Assembly (NCBI GenBank): GCA_035944135.1
Contig: DASZBM010000007.1
Span: 1-64,000, forward strand
DNA length: 64,000 nucleotides
Source of the DNA: Acidobacteriaceae bacterium
GTDB lineage: Bacteria > Acidobacteriota > Terriglobia > Terriglobales > Acidobacteriaceae
Reading direction: 5' to 3'
This document shows, one piece after another, positions 40,365 through 49,641 of this stretch. Every line of letters begins with the position of its first letter. Within the stretch, counting starts at the first letter, position 1. Both the position numbers and the translations under genes were made by a program. The notes below the pieces were generated by a model. That model saw only the letters and a list, made by a program, of their open reading frames with translations, had not been told where the DNA came from and made no database searches.

Positions 40365-43300
40365 ATGCGAGGAGTGAGACGGGGAGTAACCCTGGTGACG
40401 GTGATGCTTGCGGTGCTGGGGATCTGTTGCGGAGCGGCCGCGCAGGTGTCGACCACGACCATTCAGGACACGGTGTACCGGGCTGATGGCACGCCGGCGA
40501 GCGGGACGGTGGTGGTGAGCTGGCCAACGTTTACGACGGCGACGGGGCAGGCGGTTGCCGCAGGGAACACGTCGGCGACCGTTGGGCCCAACGGAGCGTT
40601 GTCGATGACGCTGACCCCGAACGCGAACGCCACGCCGACGGGAAGCTACTACACGGCGGTCATGCATCTGGACGACGGAACGACCAGCCAGCAGTACTGG
40701 GTGGTTCCGGTGAGTGCGACTCCGGTGACACTGGCGGCGATCGAAAACCAGGTGCTGCCGTCGAGTGTGGCGATGCAGACGGCTTCGCGTGCGTATGTCG
40801 ATGCGAAGATCGCGGCGGTGACCAGCAGCAGCGGAACGGGAACGACCGGATCGTATGTCCCGACAACCGGAGGCACGATGACCGGGCCGCTGGTTCTGCC
40901 GGCGGATCCGGTGACGCCCAACCAGGCGGCTGACAAGCACTACGTGGATCTCAACATCACGTCGGTGACGGCTGGTGTGGGCCAGAAGGTGAGCCTGGTG
41001 CCGACGGTGACGCAGACGGTCACGCAACCGGCGGGCACGCAGCTGGGAGTGAATGCGTTCAATGGGGAGCTGTTTGCGAGCGGGTTTCAGACGGGCGCGG
41101 GCGGCAACGGGATTGCGAGCGCATTGTCCTCGACGGGCTGCGGCACCGGATGCACGGTTGTGGCTGAGTCCAACTACAGCGCAAGCGAGCCTGTGGTGAC
41201 GCAGCAGATACCGAACGGCGGCCACGTGGTGGATCTCCGTAACGGAGCGCAGACGGAGACGTTTGTGAATCCGCAGAGCAGAGGCAGTTTCGGGGAATCC
41301 TTGAGCCAGTTTGCGAGCGCGCCTCTGAATTCAGGCGGGGGTGGATTCACGCTCAACCTCGCGAATACGGCCATGGTGGGAGGAACGAATCAGCTCCCCG
41401 GCGGCATTGAGAGCGCGCCGTATGGCAAGTCGACGTACGGCATTTCGGTGCAGACCGGAAACTACTACACGGAAGGCCAGCACATCAACGACGAGCACGT
41501 GATCAACTGCTTTGCCGTGGGCGACTGCCTGCAGGGCAGCTATGTGCTGACGCACTCCGGTGGTTATCGCGACTGGGCCGATGAGGGAGCGCATCCGTCC
41601 GATCTGGATGTGACCGAAGACGTGCGTGTCTTTCAAGGCACGTGTGCGACCGGGTGCACGACGGGATCCACTTCGATCATGGTGAATGCGACCGCAAACG
41701 GCGGCACGCAGGGTGAGGGCCGTTACCTGATCGACAAGAATCCGTCGAAGACGATCAGTACGGGGCAGATTGTCTCGAACGGCGGCGACACGATGGCGGC
41801 GATTGCGGTCTTCTCCGGAACCAACTTTCCGCCGAGCGTGTTGATGGAGACAGCGGGTCCTGCGTTCTCGCAGGCGACGAACATCGCACCAGGCACGGTA
41901 ACGATTCCGATCATGACGAGCGGAGTTCCGTCCGGGTACGCGGTCAACACGAGCCAGCTTCCATCCACGGGGGTGGCCTGCGTGATGGATACGAACACGG
42001 GCGGCCGCTTTCCGAACTTCGAGATGGCGAGCTTTACGGTTGTGGATGCGACGCACCTTACGATGACGTTCAACAAGGCTCATGCTTCCGGCGCGCTGCT
42101 GGGAGTTGGAGGCATGTGCGGCTACGGGATTGAGCAGACGGCAGACACGGTGGGTGCGTTGCGCCAGATCTTTCCGATTGTCGGCACCGTGACTCCGACC
42201 GAGCTGTACTACGCGTCGTCGGGCGCTCCGCTTCTGGGTGACTTCGGATATCCGAGCACAAGCGCGTTTGCAAACATCAGTGGGCAGGTGTCATCGATTT
42301 CGCGTAATGGAAATGTGGTGACGGCGACGTTGACCCAAAACCTGCCAGCGGATGTGACGGGCCTGACGATGACGATCAGCGGTGTGGCGGATGCGAGCTA
42401 CAACGGCAGCTTCGTGGTGACCTCTACGGCTTCTAACCAGGTGACGTATCCGGACACCGGAGCGAACGGCACGAGCAGCGGAGGAACGATCTCGTATTTG
42501 AATGGAGGGTACGTTCTGTATCCGATGGCGGAGGTGCTGAGCGTCTACGACCAGAACACGAAGCAGGTGGACGGACAGCTTACGCTGGGCGCAAACACAG
42601 TGCAGTGGGCGGCGGGAGATGCGGTGGAAGAGCCGCACTTCTACATGATGCTGACCTCGGCGGATACGGAGTTCATCGCGCAGTACACGCCGCGGCCGAT
42701 TCAAAATAACACGGCCGGTAAGCAGTATCAGGGCAACGTGGGTCCGGGAATGAGCGGATGGGTGATCCAGAATTCTGTGCCCTCGAATAGCTACATAGGC
42801 GGCGGAGGAACGCACCCGGTGCCGGATGATGCTTACCAGGCGAGGGGCGTGTGGGGAACCGACTTCGAAGTGGACGCGGGAACGGGGTCGATCATTCGCG
42901 CACACTGCAATCTGCACACGTGCAACCGGTGGGATTCGGGCTACTCGTTGTTCGATCTGGATTCCGCGGCCGGACAGGACTTCTTCTATTACGCGCCGCA
43001 GTCGAGCACGATCTCGATGGCGCTGGGAGGCGCGCCGTCGATCTTGTTTTCGCCGAACGCCATCACCTCCGGAACGGTGAACGCGACGACGGTCAACGCG
43101 ACGAATGTCGCCGGCACTGCGATCAATGTGACGGGGAGCGGCACTGGATCCACTTATGACCTGAACGTCGTTGACCCTGGAGCGAACCAGGTCTACGTTG
43201 GGACGTCCAGCAGCACAAGCTATGCTGTCGTTCGTCTGGGTGTTCCGAACCAGATCTGGCAGTTTGCGGCGGGCGGCACTTCAACGGTCTATCCAGGCTC

Positions 43301-43514
43301 GTGGTATGTCTACGATCAAACGGCTGGAAAGACTGCGTTCACCGTGGCGCCGAGCACTGAAGCGGCCAACTTCACGGGACCTGTAACGGCTCCCCAATAT
43401 CTTGGTCCTGCGACAGCACCTACAGGTTCGTGCACTACGAGGGGGGCCTGGGTGTTCTCGCAAGACGGACACGCGACGTTCTGCTCTGCAGGGACGTGGG
43501 TCACGAAGATCTAG
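40365..43514 (+). CDS. Exported tail-fibre-like protein
   Basis: About 1049 residues. It starts with a signal peptide (RGVTLVTVMLAVLGICCGAA), then a beta-sandwich (TTTIQDTVYRADGTPASGTV), a phage tail-fibre module (GGTMTGPLVLPADPVTPNQA then DKHYVD, about 168-195), a long Gly/Thr/Ser/Asn-rich beta body and a C-terminal domain ending FSQDGHATFCSAGTWVTKI. The 'GGTMTGPL...A-x-KxYVD' element is common in fibres of tailed phages. A signal peptide is not expected on a phage fibre, so the product is probably secreted or anchored outside. GAGAG before ATG 40365 sets the start; the frame from 40308 is not needed. It is followed on the same strand by terminase. Confidence 0.7.
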   Translation: MRGVRRGVTLVTVMLAVLGICCGAAAQVSTTTIQDTVYRADGTPASGTVVVSWPTFTTATGQAVAAGNTSATVGPNGALSMTLTPNANATPTGSYYTAVMHLDDGTTSQQYWVVPVSATPVTLAAIENQVLPSSVAMQTASRAYVDAKIAAVTSSSGTGTTGSYVPTTGGTMTGPLVLPADPVTPNQAADKHYVDLNITSVTAGVGQKVSLVPTVTQTVTQPAGTQLGVNAFNGELFASGFQTGAGGNGIASALSSTGCGTGCTVVAESNYSASEPVVTQQIPNGGHVVDLRNGAQTETFVNPQSRGSFGESLSQFASAPLNSGGGGFTLNLANTAMVGGTNQLPGGIESAPYGKSTYGISVQTGNYYTEGQHINDEHVINCFAVGDCLQGSYVLTHSGGYRDWADEGAHPSDLDVTEDVRVFQGTCATGCTTGSTSIMVNATANGGTQGEGRYLIDKNPSKTISTGQIVSNGGDTMAAIAVFSGTNFPPSVLMETAGPAFSQATNIAPGTVTIPIMTSGVPSGYAVNTSQLPSTGVACVMDTNTGGRFPNFEMASFTVVDATHLTMTFNKAHASGALLGVGGMCGYGIEQTADTVGALRQIFPIVGTVTPTELYYASSGAPLLGDFGYPSTSAFANISGQVSSISRNGNVVTATLTQNLPADVTGLTMTISGVADASYNGSFVVTSTASNQVTYPDTGANGTSSGGTISYLNGGYVLYPMAEVLSVYDQNTKQVDGQLTLGANTVQWAAGDAVEEPHFYMMLTSADTEFIAQYTPRPIQNNTAGKQYQGNVGPGMSGWVIQNSVPSNSYIGGGGTHPVPDDAYQARGVWGTDFEVDAGTGSIIRAHCNLHTCNRWDSGYSLFDLDSAAGQDFFYYAPQSSTISMALGGAPSILFSPNAITSGTVNATTVNATNVAGTAINVTGSGTGSTYDLNVVDPGANQVYVGTSSSTSYAVVRLGVPNQIWQFAAGGTSTVYPGSWYVYDQTAGKTAFTVAPSTEAANFTGPVTAPQYLGPATAPTGSCTTRGAWVFSQDGHATFCSAGTWVTKI

Positions 43515-43571
43515 CAGCAACGAAGCCGACGTGAACGGGCGGCTAAGCCCGTGGTGTCGATATGAGGAGAT

Positions 43572-45086
43572 GTGGCGAAGAGACGGTTGGGCGATGTTGA
43601 AGGACTGAGGGAGGTGGGCCGCCGGATACGAAATCGGCGGCCCAAATATTTGACCGAGGCGCCGGAGAAGTGGCTGCGTATCCGCACACGCGAGGGGCAA
43701 CTGAAGCGGCTGGTGCCGAATCCTGCGCAACGGATGTTCGAGGAGCGATGCGGGCGGCAGAACATTGTGCTGAAGGCGCGGCAGATGGGCATCACGACGT
43801 GGGTGTCGGCGCGGTTCTTTCTGCGCACGATCACGACGCCAGGCACACTGACGCTGCAGGTGGCGCATACGCGCGAGGCGGCGGAGTCGATCTTTGCGAC
43901 GGTACGAAGGATGTGGGAAGGTCTGCCGAGGGATTTGCGCGAGGGACCGTTGCGGTTGGCGCGCGCGAATGCGGGGCAGATGGTGTTTGGGGAGATCGAC
44001 AGCGAGTTTCGGATCTCGAGTGCGGCAGAGTTGAACGCGGGCCGCGGGCTGAGCGTGCAGAACCTGCATTGCAGCGAGGTAAGTCGATGGCCGGGTGATG
44101 CGAAGATGACGCTCGCGGGGTTGCGCGCGGCGCTGGCTCCGCAGGGAGAGCTGGTGTTGGAGAGCACGCCGAATGGAGCGTATGGTGCGTTTTATGACGA
44201 GTGGTGTGCCGGCACGGACGAGGCGAATGCTGAGGCTGGGCTGGTGCGGCACTTCTTCCCGTGGTGGATGGAGCCGGCGTATGTGGGTGCAGCGGTCGCG
44301 CTGGAGTCGATGAGTGCGGAGGAGTCCTTGTTGGTGGGGAGACATGGACTCAGCGCAGAGCAGATTGGCTTTCGGCGCGGACTGGAGCGGACGTATGGAT
44401 TGCTGCGGGCGCAGGAGTTTGCCGAAGATTCGGAGACATGCTTCCGGACGAGCGGAGCATGTTGTTTTGATATCGATACATTGGACCAGCGTGCACGTGA
44501 GGCACCCGATCCTGTAGAGCGGCGGCGTAACAGCGCGCTGCAGATTTGGCTGAAGCCGCAGCCGGGGCGCGAGTATGTGGTTGCGGTTGATTCGGCAGGC
44601 GGCGGCGAGGATGGCGACTTTGCCGCCGTGCAGGTGGTGGAGATCGCGACGGGGTTGCAGTGCGCGGAGCTGCGCGAGCGGCTGCGTCCGGAGGACCTGG
44701 CGCGGGTTTCGGTGGAACTGGCAAAGGAGTATGGCGGGGCGCGGATTGCGGTCGAGCGCAACAATCATGGCGCGGCGGTGCTGGCGTATATCGAGACGCG
44801 CGAGTCGTATTCGCGGGTGTATCGCCAGAACGGCGAGGCGGGATGGTTGACTTCGGCTGCATCGAAGCCGGAGATGGTGGCGCGGCTTGGCGTGCTGTTG
44901 CGCGAGACGCCGGAGAGGTTCATGAGCCGTCGGTTGCTCGCCGAGTGCAGGACGTTTGTCGCGGATGAGCGTGGGCGCGCGGCGGCTGCGGCGGGGTCGC
45001 ACGATGATCTGGTGATGGCGATGGCCATAGCGCAGGCAGTTCGTGCTGAGTTGCTGGAGCGACGAGGCGTGGTTCGCGCGGCGTAA
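43572..45086 (+). CDS. Phage terminase large subunit
   Basis: A 504-aa packaging motor. The ATPase has Walker A-like KARQMGITT (68-76), a Walker B region near NLHCSEVSRW (164-173) and motif ESTPNG (197-202). The nuclease has D340 (VVAVDSAGGGEDGDF), E395 with NNHG (395-400) and D478-D479 in HDDLVMAMA. All residues needed for packaging and cleavage appear intact. The start is GTG at 43572 after GAGGAGA. No small terminase gene is seen beside it. It shares strand and GC with the rest of the morphogenesis block. Confidence 0.88.
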   Translation: MAKRRLGDVEGLREVGRRIRNRRPKYLTEAPEKWLRIRTREGQLKRLVPNPAQRMFEERCGRQNIVLKARQMGITTWVSARFFLRTITTPGTLTLQVAHTREAAESIFATVRRMWEGLPRDLREGPLRLARANAGQMVFGEIDSEFRISSAAELNAGRGLSVQNLHCSEVSRWPGDAKMTLAGLRAALAPQGELVLESTPNGAYGAFYDEWCAGTDEANAEAGLVRHFFPWWMEPAYVGAAVALESMSAEESLLVGRHGLSAEQIGFRRGLERTYGLLRAQEFAEDSETCFRTSGACCFDIDTLDQRAREAPDPVERRRNSALQIWLKPQPGREYVVAVDSAGGGEDGDFAAVQVVEIATGLQCAELRERLRPEDLARVSVELAKEYGGARIAVERNNHGAAVLAYIETRESYSRVYRQNGEAGWLTSAASKPEMVARLGVLLRETPERFMSRRLLAECRTFVADERGRAAAAAGSHDDLVMAMAIAQAVRAELLERRGVVRAA

Positions 45087-45121
45087 CCGCTGCGCTACTC
45101 TGAAAAGGAGGAGTTCGGGCC

Positions 45122-45988
45122 TTGGCGGTTGTGGCGGTGCAGGCGATTCGCAGGATGCGCGGAGGGGCGCAGAGCCAGTTGATGCTGGGTGCGGACGCGA
45201 ACCTGTGGGTGGTAAAGTTTCAGAACAACCCGCAGCATCGCAGGGTGCTGGCGAATGAACTGATTGCAACGCGGTTGGCGGAGGCGATCGGGCTGACGGT
45301 GCCGAAGGGCGATGTGGTCGAGGTGAGCGAGTGGCTGGTGCGCAACAGCCCGGGGATGGTGGTGGATCTCGGGCGCGGTGTGCAGGAGTTGTGCGCGGCG
45401 GGATTGCAATTTGGGAGCCAGTTCGTCGGCGGCCTGATGCCCGGGCAGGTGGTGGATTATCTGCCCGAGCCGCAGATGGAAGAGGTACGGAATCTCGCGG
45501 AGTTCGCTGGGATTCTTGCGCTGGATAAGTGGACGGGCAACTGCAACGGACGGCAGGCGGTCTTCGAGCGGAGGCCGCGCGAGCGAAAATATCGCGCGGT
45601 CTTCATCGACCAGGGATTCTGCTTCAATGCGGGCGAGTGGAGCTTTCCGGACTCGCCGCTGCGGGGAGTTTTTCCACGCAACCAGGTGTACGCGCGCGTG
45701 ACGGGATGGTCGAGCTTCGAGCCGTGGCTGTCGCGCATAGAAAAGTTTGAGGCAGGCAAGCTGTGGGCGATTGCGGAGGAGGTTCCGCCGGAGTGGTACG
45801 GCGGCGATCTCAGCGTGATCGAGCGTCTGATGGAGCAGATGCTCGCGCGGCGAAGTAGAGTGCGCGAGTTGGTGGAGAGCTTTCGTAATTCGGATCGTGA
45901 GCCTTTCCCGAATTGGGGCGGCGCCACGACGGTTGTGGTGCCAAGGCGCTTTGCAGTTGCGGGAGCGGCTGGCAATCTGGTGATGTAG
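45122..45988 (+). CDS. HipA-like kinase within the phage block
   Basis: A 288-aa protein of the short HipA-like type. Likely kinase residues are K32 (WVVKFQNN), E46 (ANELIATRL), the catalytic loop D135-x4-N140 (LDKWTGNCNGRQ) and D163 of the metal loop (FIDQGFCFN). HipA kinases phosphorylate proteins; full HipA toxins target tRNA synthetase, but this short form has no HipB partner here. Its partner seems to be the DUF3037 gene that follows, a pairing known from other genomes. The start is TTG at 45122 after AGGAGG. The position between terminase and portal is unusual. Confidence 0.75.
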   Translation: MAVVAVQAIRRMRGGAQSQLMLGADANLWVVKFQNNPQHRRVLANELIATRLAEAIGLTVPKGDVVEVSEWLVRNSPGMVVDLGRGVQELCAAGLQFGSQFVGGLMPGQVVDYLPEPQMEEVRNLAEFAGILALDKWTGNCNGRQAVFERRPRERKYRAVFIDQGFCFNAGEWSFPDSPLRGVFPRNQVYARVTGWSSFEPWLSRIEKFEAGKLWAIAEEVPPEWYGGDLSVIERLMEQMLARRSRVRELVESFRNSDREPFPNWGGATTVVVPRRFAVAGAAGNLVM

Positions 45989-46001
45989 GGGAAGGCAAGT
46001 A

Positions 46002-46028
46002 GTTAGTGGTTAGTAGTTAGTCGTTAGT
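46002..46028. repeat. Short GTTAGT tandem repeat
   Basis: Four imperfect units built on AGTTAGT/GGTTAGT/CGTTAGT fill the gap between the HipA-like gene and the DUF3037 gene. The stretch is too short for CRISPR and has no T-tract. It may affect spacing or binding; its role is unknown. Confidence 0.5.
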
Positions 46029-46039
46029 GAGGGACAAGG

Positions 46040-46861
46040 TTGGCGGAGCGGGTTCAGTGCGAGTTCTCTCTCATCCGGTATGTGCCGGATGTGGTGAAGG
46101 GAGAGTTCGCCAACATCGGAGTAGTGCTGCGCGAGGCGGGCGGTGAAGCGACTGCGACGGTGCAGTTTACCCGCGACTGGACCCGCGTTCGCTGCCTGGA
46201 CCCGAACGCCGATGTGGAGCTGCTGGAGTCGCTGGAGATAGAGATTGCGGAGCGGCTGCGCGCGGGTATAGACGCCAAGGTAAACGCGAAGCCGATGCTC
46301 GCGCTGTTGGAGGACACGCTTTCCAACAGCGTGCAGGTGACGGAGATGCGCGGGACGCTGGCCGAGAGCATGGCCGCGGAGATGGAGCAGTTGATGCGCA
46401 TGTACGTGGAGCCGCTGAAGGCTCCGGCGGCAAAGCGCAAGGCGAGCGGGCGCACGGCGATTGCGGGAAAGATGCGCGACGAGTTTGAGCGCGCCGGTGT
46501 ATGGGGGCTGATGCGCAAGCGGATCTCGGCTGCGCAGTACACGCGGCCGGGCGATCCGCTGAAGCTTGACTGCGGATATCGGAATGGGCGCGTGCGTATG
46601 TTCCAGGCGGTGTCGCTGGAGAACGATGCGGAGTCGGCGAAGGGGCTTGCGTACTCCGCGGAGGCGCTGCGTGCGGGCGTGAGCCGCGTGGAAGGCATTG
46701 AGCTGGAGCTGACGGCGGTGGTCGAGCCGGTCGCGTCGGTCAGTGATGCGGAGATGTATGGCTTTGGTGTTGGAGCGATGGAGAGCGCGGCGATTCGCGT
46801 GTTGACGACGGCGGATCTTGGAAGAGTGGCGGAGACCGCGCGGAGAGAACTCAGGGTTTAG
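46040..46861 (+). CDS. DUF3037 family protein
   Basis: A 273-aa protein whose opening RVQCEFSLIRYVPDVVKGEF and ANIGVVLREA is the DUF3037 signature. A helical region (about 60-140) and a beta-rich C-terminal part follow. In other bacteria DUF3037 genes often lie next to genes for HipA-like kinases, as here, so the two probably form one system; its substrate is unknown. The start is TTG after GAGGGACAAGG, and codon use resembles that of the adjoining phage genes. Confidence 0.8.
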   Translation: MAERVQCEFSLIRYVPDVVKGEFANIGVVLREAGGEATATVQFTRDWTRVRCLDPNADVELLESLEIEIAERLRAGIDAKVNAKPMLALLEDTLSNSVQVTEMRGTLAESMAAEMEQLMRMYVEPLKAPAAKRKASGRTAIAGKMRDEFERAGVWGLMRKRISAAQYTRPGDPLKLDCGYRNGRVRMFQAVSLENDAESAKGLAYSAEALRAGVSRVEGIELELTAVVEPVASVSDAEMYGFGVGAMESAAIRVLTTADLGRVAETARRELRV

Positions 46862-46869
46862 GAGGCCGA

Positions 46870-47073
46870 TTGGCGAAGCCACGGTACGAGTTGTGGGGAG
46901 AATCAGTGCGGGAGCTAGGCGTTCTGGTTCTGGTCTTTGTCCCGTTGGATGTATTGGTAGAATATCTTCGGGTGGGCCAGCGTCCTGACCTTCACCACTG
47001 GTGGATCATTACCGGCTTTGCATTCGCCGGTCTTCTTCTGATGACGTTAGGTGTCGAAATTGAGAGGAGGTAG
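46870..47073 (+). CDS. Small two-helix membrane protein
   Basis: A 67-aa protein with two hydrophobic stretches (LGVLVLVFVPLDVLVEYL and WWIITGFAFAGLLLMTLGV) and a short linker with HHWW. It starts with TTG eight bases after the DUF3037 stop and is followed three bases later by another tiny gene. Candidates are a holin-like or kinase-associated membrane partner; the sequence gives no proof. Confidence 0.6.
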   Translation: MAKPRYELWGESVRELGVLVLVFVPLDVLVEYLRVGQRPDLHHWWIITGFAFAGLLLMTLGVEIERR

Positions 47074-47076
47074 ATC

Positions 47077-47196
47077 ATGTGGTTGCCGCTGACGACATTT
47101 GGAATAATTTGCGCCGGGATGGTCATCTTCGGTTTTTACGACAAAGCGAAGTATCGTGCGGCGCATCCGGAGGAGTTTTCGGAGAAGAAGCGCTGA
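47077..47196 (+). CDS. Tiny membrane protein (39 aa)
   Basis: A 39-aa protein, MWLPLTTFGIICAGMVIFGF followed by a charged tail ending SEKKR. GAGAGGAGG directly precedes the ATG at 47077, which strongly supports translation. It has one transmembrane helix and follows the two-helix membrane gene by three bases. A terminator stands 30 bases after its stop. No function is known. Confidence 0.6.
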   Translation: MWLPLTTFGIICAGMVIFGFYDKAKYRAAHPEEFSEKKR

Positions 47197-47225
47197 GCTG
47201 ACTTTGATTTCTGACCTTTGAGAAG

Positions 47226-47246
47226 ACGCCCCGTGTGGGGCGTTTT
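47226..47246 (+). terminator. Terminator inside the phage block
   Basis: A 7-bp GC-rich stem (47226-47232 with 47237-47243), loop GTGT and four T (47243-47246). It separates the terminase/HipA/DUF3037 unit from portal and downstream genes. Confidence 0.7.
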
Positions 47247-47304
47247 GCTTTGAATGGCGTGGCCAATGGCTGCGCCGGTTGCTTTTTAAGCGAGAGGAGA
47301 GCGG

Positions 47305-48546
47305 ATGGGTGTTGGAGCGGCGGTCAGGGAGATGTGGGATCGCGTGGCGGGAGTGAATGCAGAGCAGGATCAGGAGGGCGCGCGCAAGACAGTGAGCGCG
47401 CCGCTGGTGGGGTCGATCTTTTCGCCGATCCGTGGCGGTACGCCGGTGAATACGCTGCCGAAGCCGACCGCGGTAAATCTTCGCAGGTTTGCAGAGATGC
47501 CGGCAGCCCGGCGCGCGATCAACTGCATCAAGGACAAGATCGCGTGCATGGAGTGGCGGCTGGAGACGAAGCCGGATGCGGGCGAGGAGGGTGCAGAGAC
47601 CCGTGCAGATCGAGCGCGTGCGCTGCGGCGGGCGTTCGAGACGCCGAACGAGACAGACAGCTTCCGCACCTTTATCGAGCAGGTGATCGAAGACGTGCTG
47701 GTGGGTGGATTCGGCGCGGCGGAGGTTGAGGTCACGAATGATCCTGCATCGCCGGTGCGGTTGTATCCGGTGGATGGCGCGACGATCAAGATCAACTCGC
47801 AATGGAATGGCGATCCTGCGCAGCCGCGCTATGAGCAGGTGACAGGGCGGCTCGGCAAGGACGTGGCTCTGCCGTTGTTAGACGCGGAGCTGATGTACGT
47901 GCGGCTGAATCCGCGCACGCACACGCCGTTTGGGTTGGGGAAGATCGAGGTTGCGTTCGAGACGATCTCGCAGTTTCTGCAGGCACATCGTTATGCGGGG
48001 CGGCTGGCGGCGAACAGCGTGGTGCAGTATGCGCTGTGGATGCAGGACCGCACGCCGGAGCAGCATGAGCGGCTGATCCAGTGGTGGCAGGACGAGGTTG
48101 AAGGAACGGGCCGCGTTCCGGTGATGAGCTCGGAGACGGTGCCGCAGGTGCTGCGCTTTGGCGGTGGAACGGATGCGGACCTGAGGCTGCAGTGGCAGCA
48201 GTTTCTGCTGACGATGATTGCGAATGCGTTCGATCTTCCAGCGATGCTGCTGGGTGTGTCGGGCGATGTGAACCGCTCGACAGCGTCGGAGTTTGCGGAG
48301 GAGGCGTTCAACAACGCGGTGGTCCCGCTGGCGAAGCTGATTGCGGATCATCTGACGCGCGATGTCATCTTGAAACGCCTGGGGTGGGACGATCTGCGCT
48401 TTGTGTGGAATGAGCTCGACAGCCGCGATGAGTCGACGGAGGTTCAGATTCAGCTTGAGCTGTTGAAGGCTGGGGTGTTGACCGTTGAGGAGGTGAGGAC
48501 GATGCGCGGGCTGCCGGCTCTAACCGCGCCTGCGCAAGAGCAGTAG
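47305..48546 (+). CDS. Phage portal protein
   Basis: A 413-aa protein with portal-like layout: a short N-terminus, NLRRFAEMPAARRAINCIKD, FIEQVIEDVLVGGFGAAEVE, RLYPVDGATIKINSQWNG, the stem-helix region AHRYAGRLAANSVVQYALWM, and a C-terminal arm AFDLPAMLLGVSGDVNRSTA then KRLGWDDLRFVWNELD. Portals form the dodecameric ring through which terminase pumps DNA. It follows a GAGAGGAGAGCGG site. It begins a new transcription unit after the terminator at 47226. Confidence 0.85.
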   Translation: MGVGAAVREMWDRVAGVNAEQDQEGARKTVSAPLVGSIFSPIRGGTPVNTLPKPTAVNLRRFAEMPAARRAINCIKDKIACMEWRLETKPDAGEEGAETRADRARALRRAFETPNETDSFRTFIEQVIEDVLVGGFGAAEVEVTNDPASPVRLYPVDGATIKINSQWNGDPAQPRYEQVTGRLGKDVALPLLDAELMYVRLNPRTHTPFGLGKIEVAFETISQFLQAHRYAGRLAANSVVQYALWMQDRTPEQHERLIQWWQDEVEGTGRVPVMSSETVPQVLRFGGGTDADLRLQWQQFLLTMIANAFDLPAMLLGVSGDVNRSTASEFAEEAFNNAVVPLAKLIADHLTRDVILKRLGWDDLRFVWNELDSRDESTEVQIQLELLKAGVLTVEEVRTMRGLPALTAPAQEQ

Positions 48547-48585
48547 CAAGAGTTGAGAGAGAGCAACAACAGCCAGGAGGTGTGA

Positions 48586-49149
48586 TTGAGAGAGATGGAG
48601 ACGCGGATGTGCAGGCCGCGCGGTTTGGCTGTGAAGGCGATGGCGGTGGAGTTTCCCGAGGTGAATGGGCATCCGAACCGTCTGCCGTTTGAAGGCTGCC
48701 TGACGCTGGTGGATGTGCCGAGCGATCGCGCACCGAGCGGAGCGCGGGGACATCGCGTAGTGCTGACGCGTGCGGCGGCTGAGGCGGCGCTGCCGAGTCT
48801 GCTGGGCATGGCGGTCGACTACAAGGCCGGGTGGGACGGTCATGATGCGCGGCAGAAGTGCGGCATCATCACGTCGGCGCATGTGGAGGGGCAGCGGCTG
48901 ATGGTGAGCGGGTTTCTGTTCGCGCGCGACTTTCCGGAGCTGGAGCGCAAGATGTGCAGCGTGAAGGCCAATGCACCGGATGAAATGGGCATGAGCTATG
49001 AGCTCGCTGACGCGCATGTGGCGGATATGCGTGCGCAGGTGTGGACGCTGACGCGCGCGGTCTTTACCGGCGCGGCGATTCTGCTGCGCGAGAAGGCGGC
49101 GTATCGGAATACGTCGTTCAAGCTGCGCACGCGTTGCAATGGGCGATAG
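48586..49149 (+). CDS. Putative prohead protease
   Basis: A 187-aa protein between portal and scaffold/capsid, the usual place of the maturation protease. It shows LLGMAVDYKAGWDGHDARQK with His, GIITSAHVEGQRLMVSGFLF and MGMSYELADA with Ser, compatible with the His/Ser dyad of U35-like and related head proteases. I infer the role from position plus these residues. The start is TTG after AGGAGG; two cysteines and a short basic C-terminus end the protein. The end overlaps the start region of the scaffold frame. Confidence 0.6.
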   Translation: MREMETRMCRPRGLAVKAMAVEFPEVNGHPNRLPFEGCLTLVDVPSDRAPSGARGHRVVLTRAAAEAALPSLLGMAVDYKAGWDGHDARQKCGIITSAHVEGQRLMVSGFLFARDFPELERKMCSVKANAPDEMGMSYELADAHVADMRAQVWTLTRAVFTGAAILLREKAAYRNTSFKLRTRCNGR

Positions 49150-49171
49150 CCGAATGATGGGAGGAGAACGA

Positions 49172-49618
49172 ATGGAAGAGATGACTGCGAATGAGTTGCA
49201 GGCTGCTGCTGATCGACTGATGGAGGCTGCGTCGGCGCTGGAGCGTACAGTTTCGCGCATGACGGAGCAGCAGGTCGCGCTCGCGGCCGAGGCGGAGTCG
49301 CAGGTGACTCGCATCGTGGCAACGGTGGAGTCGCAGCGCGAGACTGAGCTGGAGCGCAAGCTTGCCGAGGCCGAGGCCCGGCTTGCCGCGTCGGAAGAAA
49401 AGATCGCCGAGCTGATGGCGTCGGCTGCGCAGCCGGTGGGCCGCAAGACGCTGCCTACGACAATGGCGACCATGCTCGCGAAGCAGGGCGTGGTGATGGA
49501 CTCGGTCGAGGCAGGCGCGATTGACGGCGCGCTGGCGAGCCTCAGCATCGAGCAGCGCATCGCGGTGAAGGCTGAACTGATGCGGGCCGGGGTGCTGAAC
49601 CCGGGGGCTCGCGGCTAA
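49172..49618 (+). CDS. Coiled-coil protein, likely capsid scaffold
   Basis: A 148-aa Glu/Ala-rich protein, with coiled-coil heptads over about residues 5-85 (ELQAAADRLMEAASALERTV, SQRETELERKLAEAEARLAA) and a compact C-terminal part (TMATMLAKQGVVMDSVEAGA). Its place just before the capsid gene and the composition are typical of scaffolding proteins that guide prohead assembly. ATG at 49172 is chosen for the GGGAGGAG site before it. Confidence 0.65.
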   Translation: MEEMTANELQAAADRLMEAASALERTVSRMTEQQVALAAEAESQVTRIVATVESQRETELERKLAEAEARLAASEEKIAELMASAAQPVGRKTLPTTMATMLAKQGVVMDSVEAGAIDGALASLSIEQRIAVKAELMRAGVLNPGARG

Positions 49619-49641
49619 GCCAGCGAAGCAGTTGTGTGAAG

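Noticed and set aside
43281-45269. 662-residue open frame opposite terminase
   Set aside because: Arg/His/Leu-rich shadow of the terminase gene, without motif or ribosome site.
46002-46028. GTTAGT units as a CRISPR or att site
   Set aside because: Units are 6-7 bases with no spacers, and no integrase or matching copy is seen elsewhere in the window.
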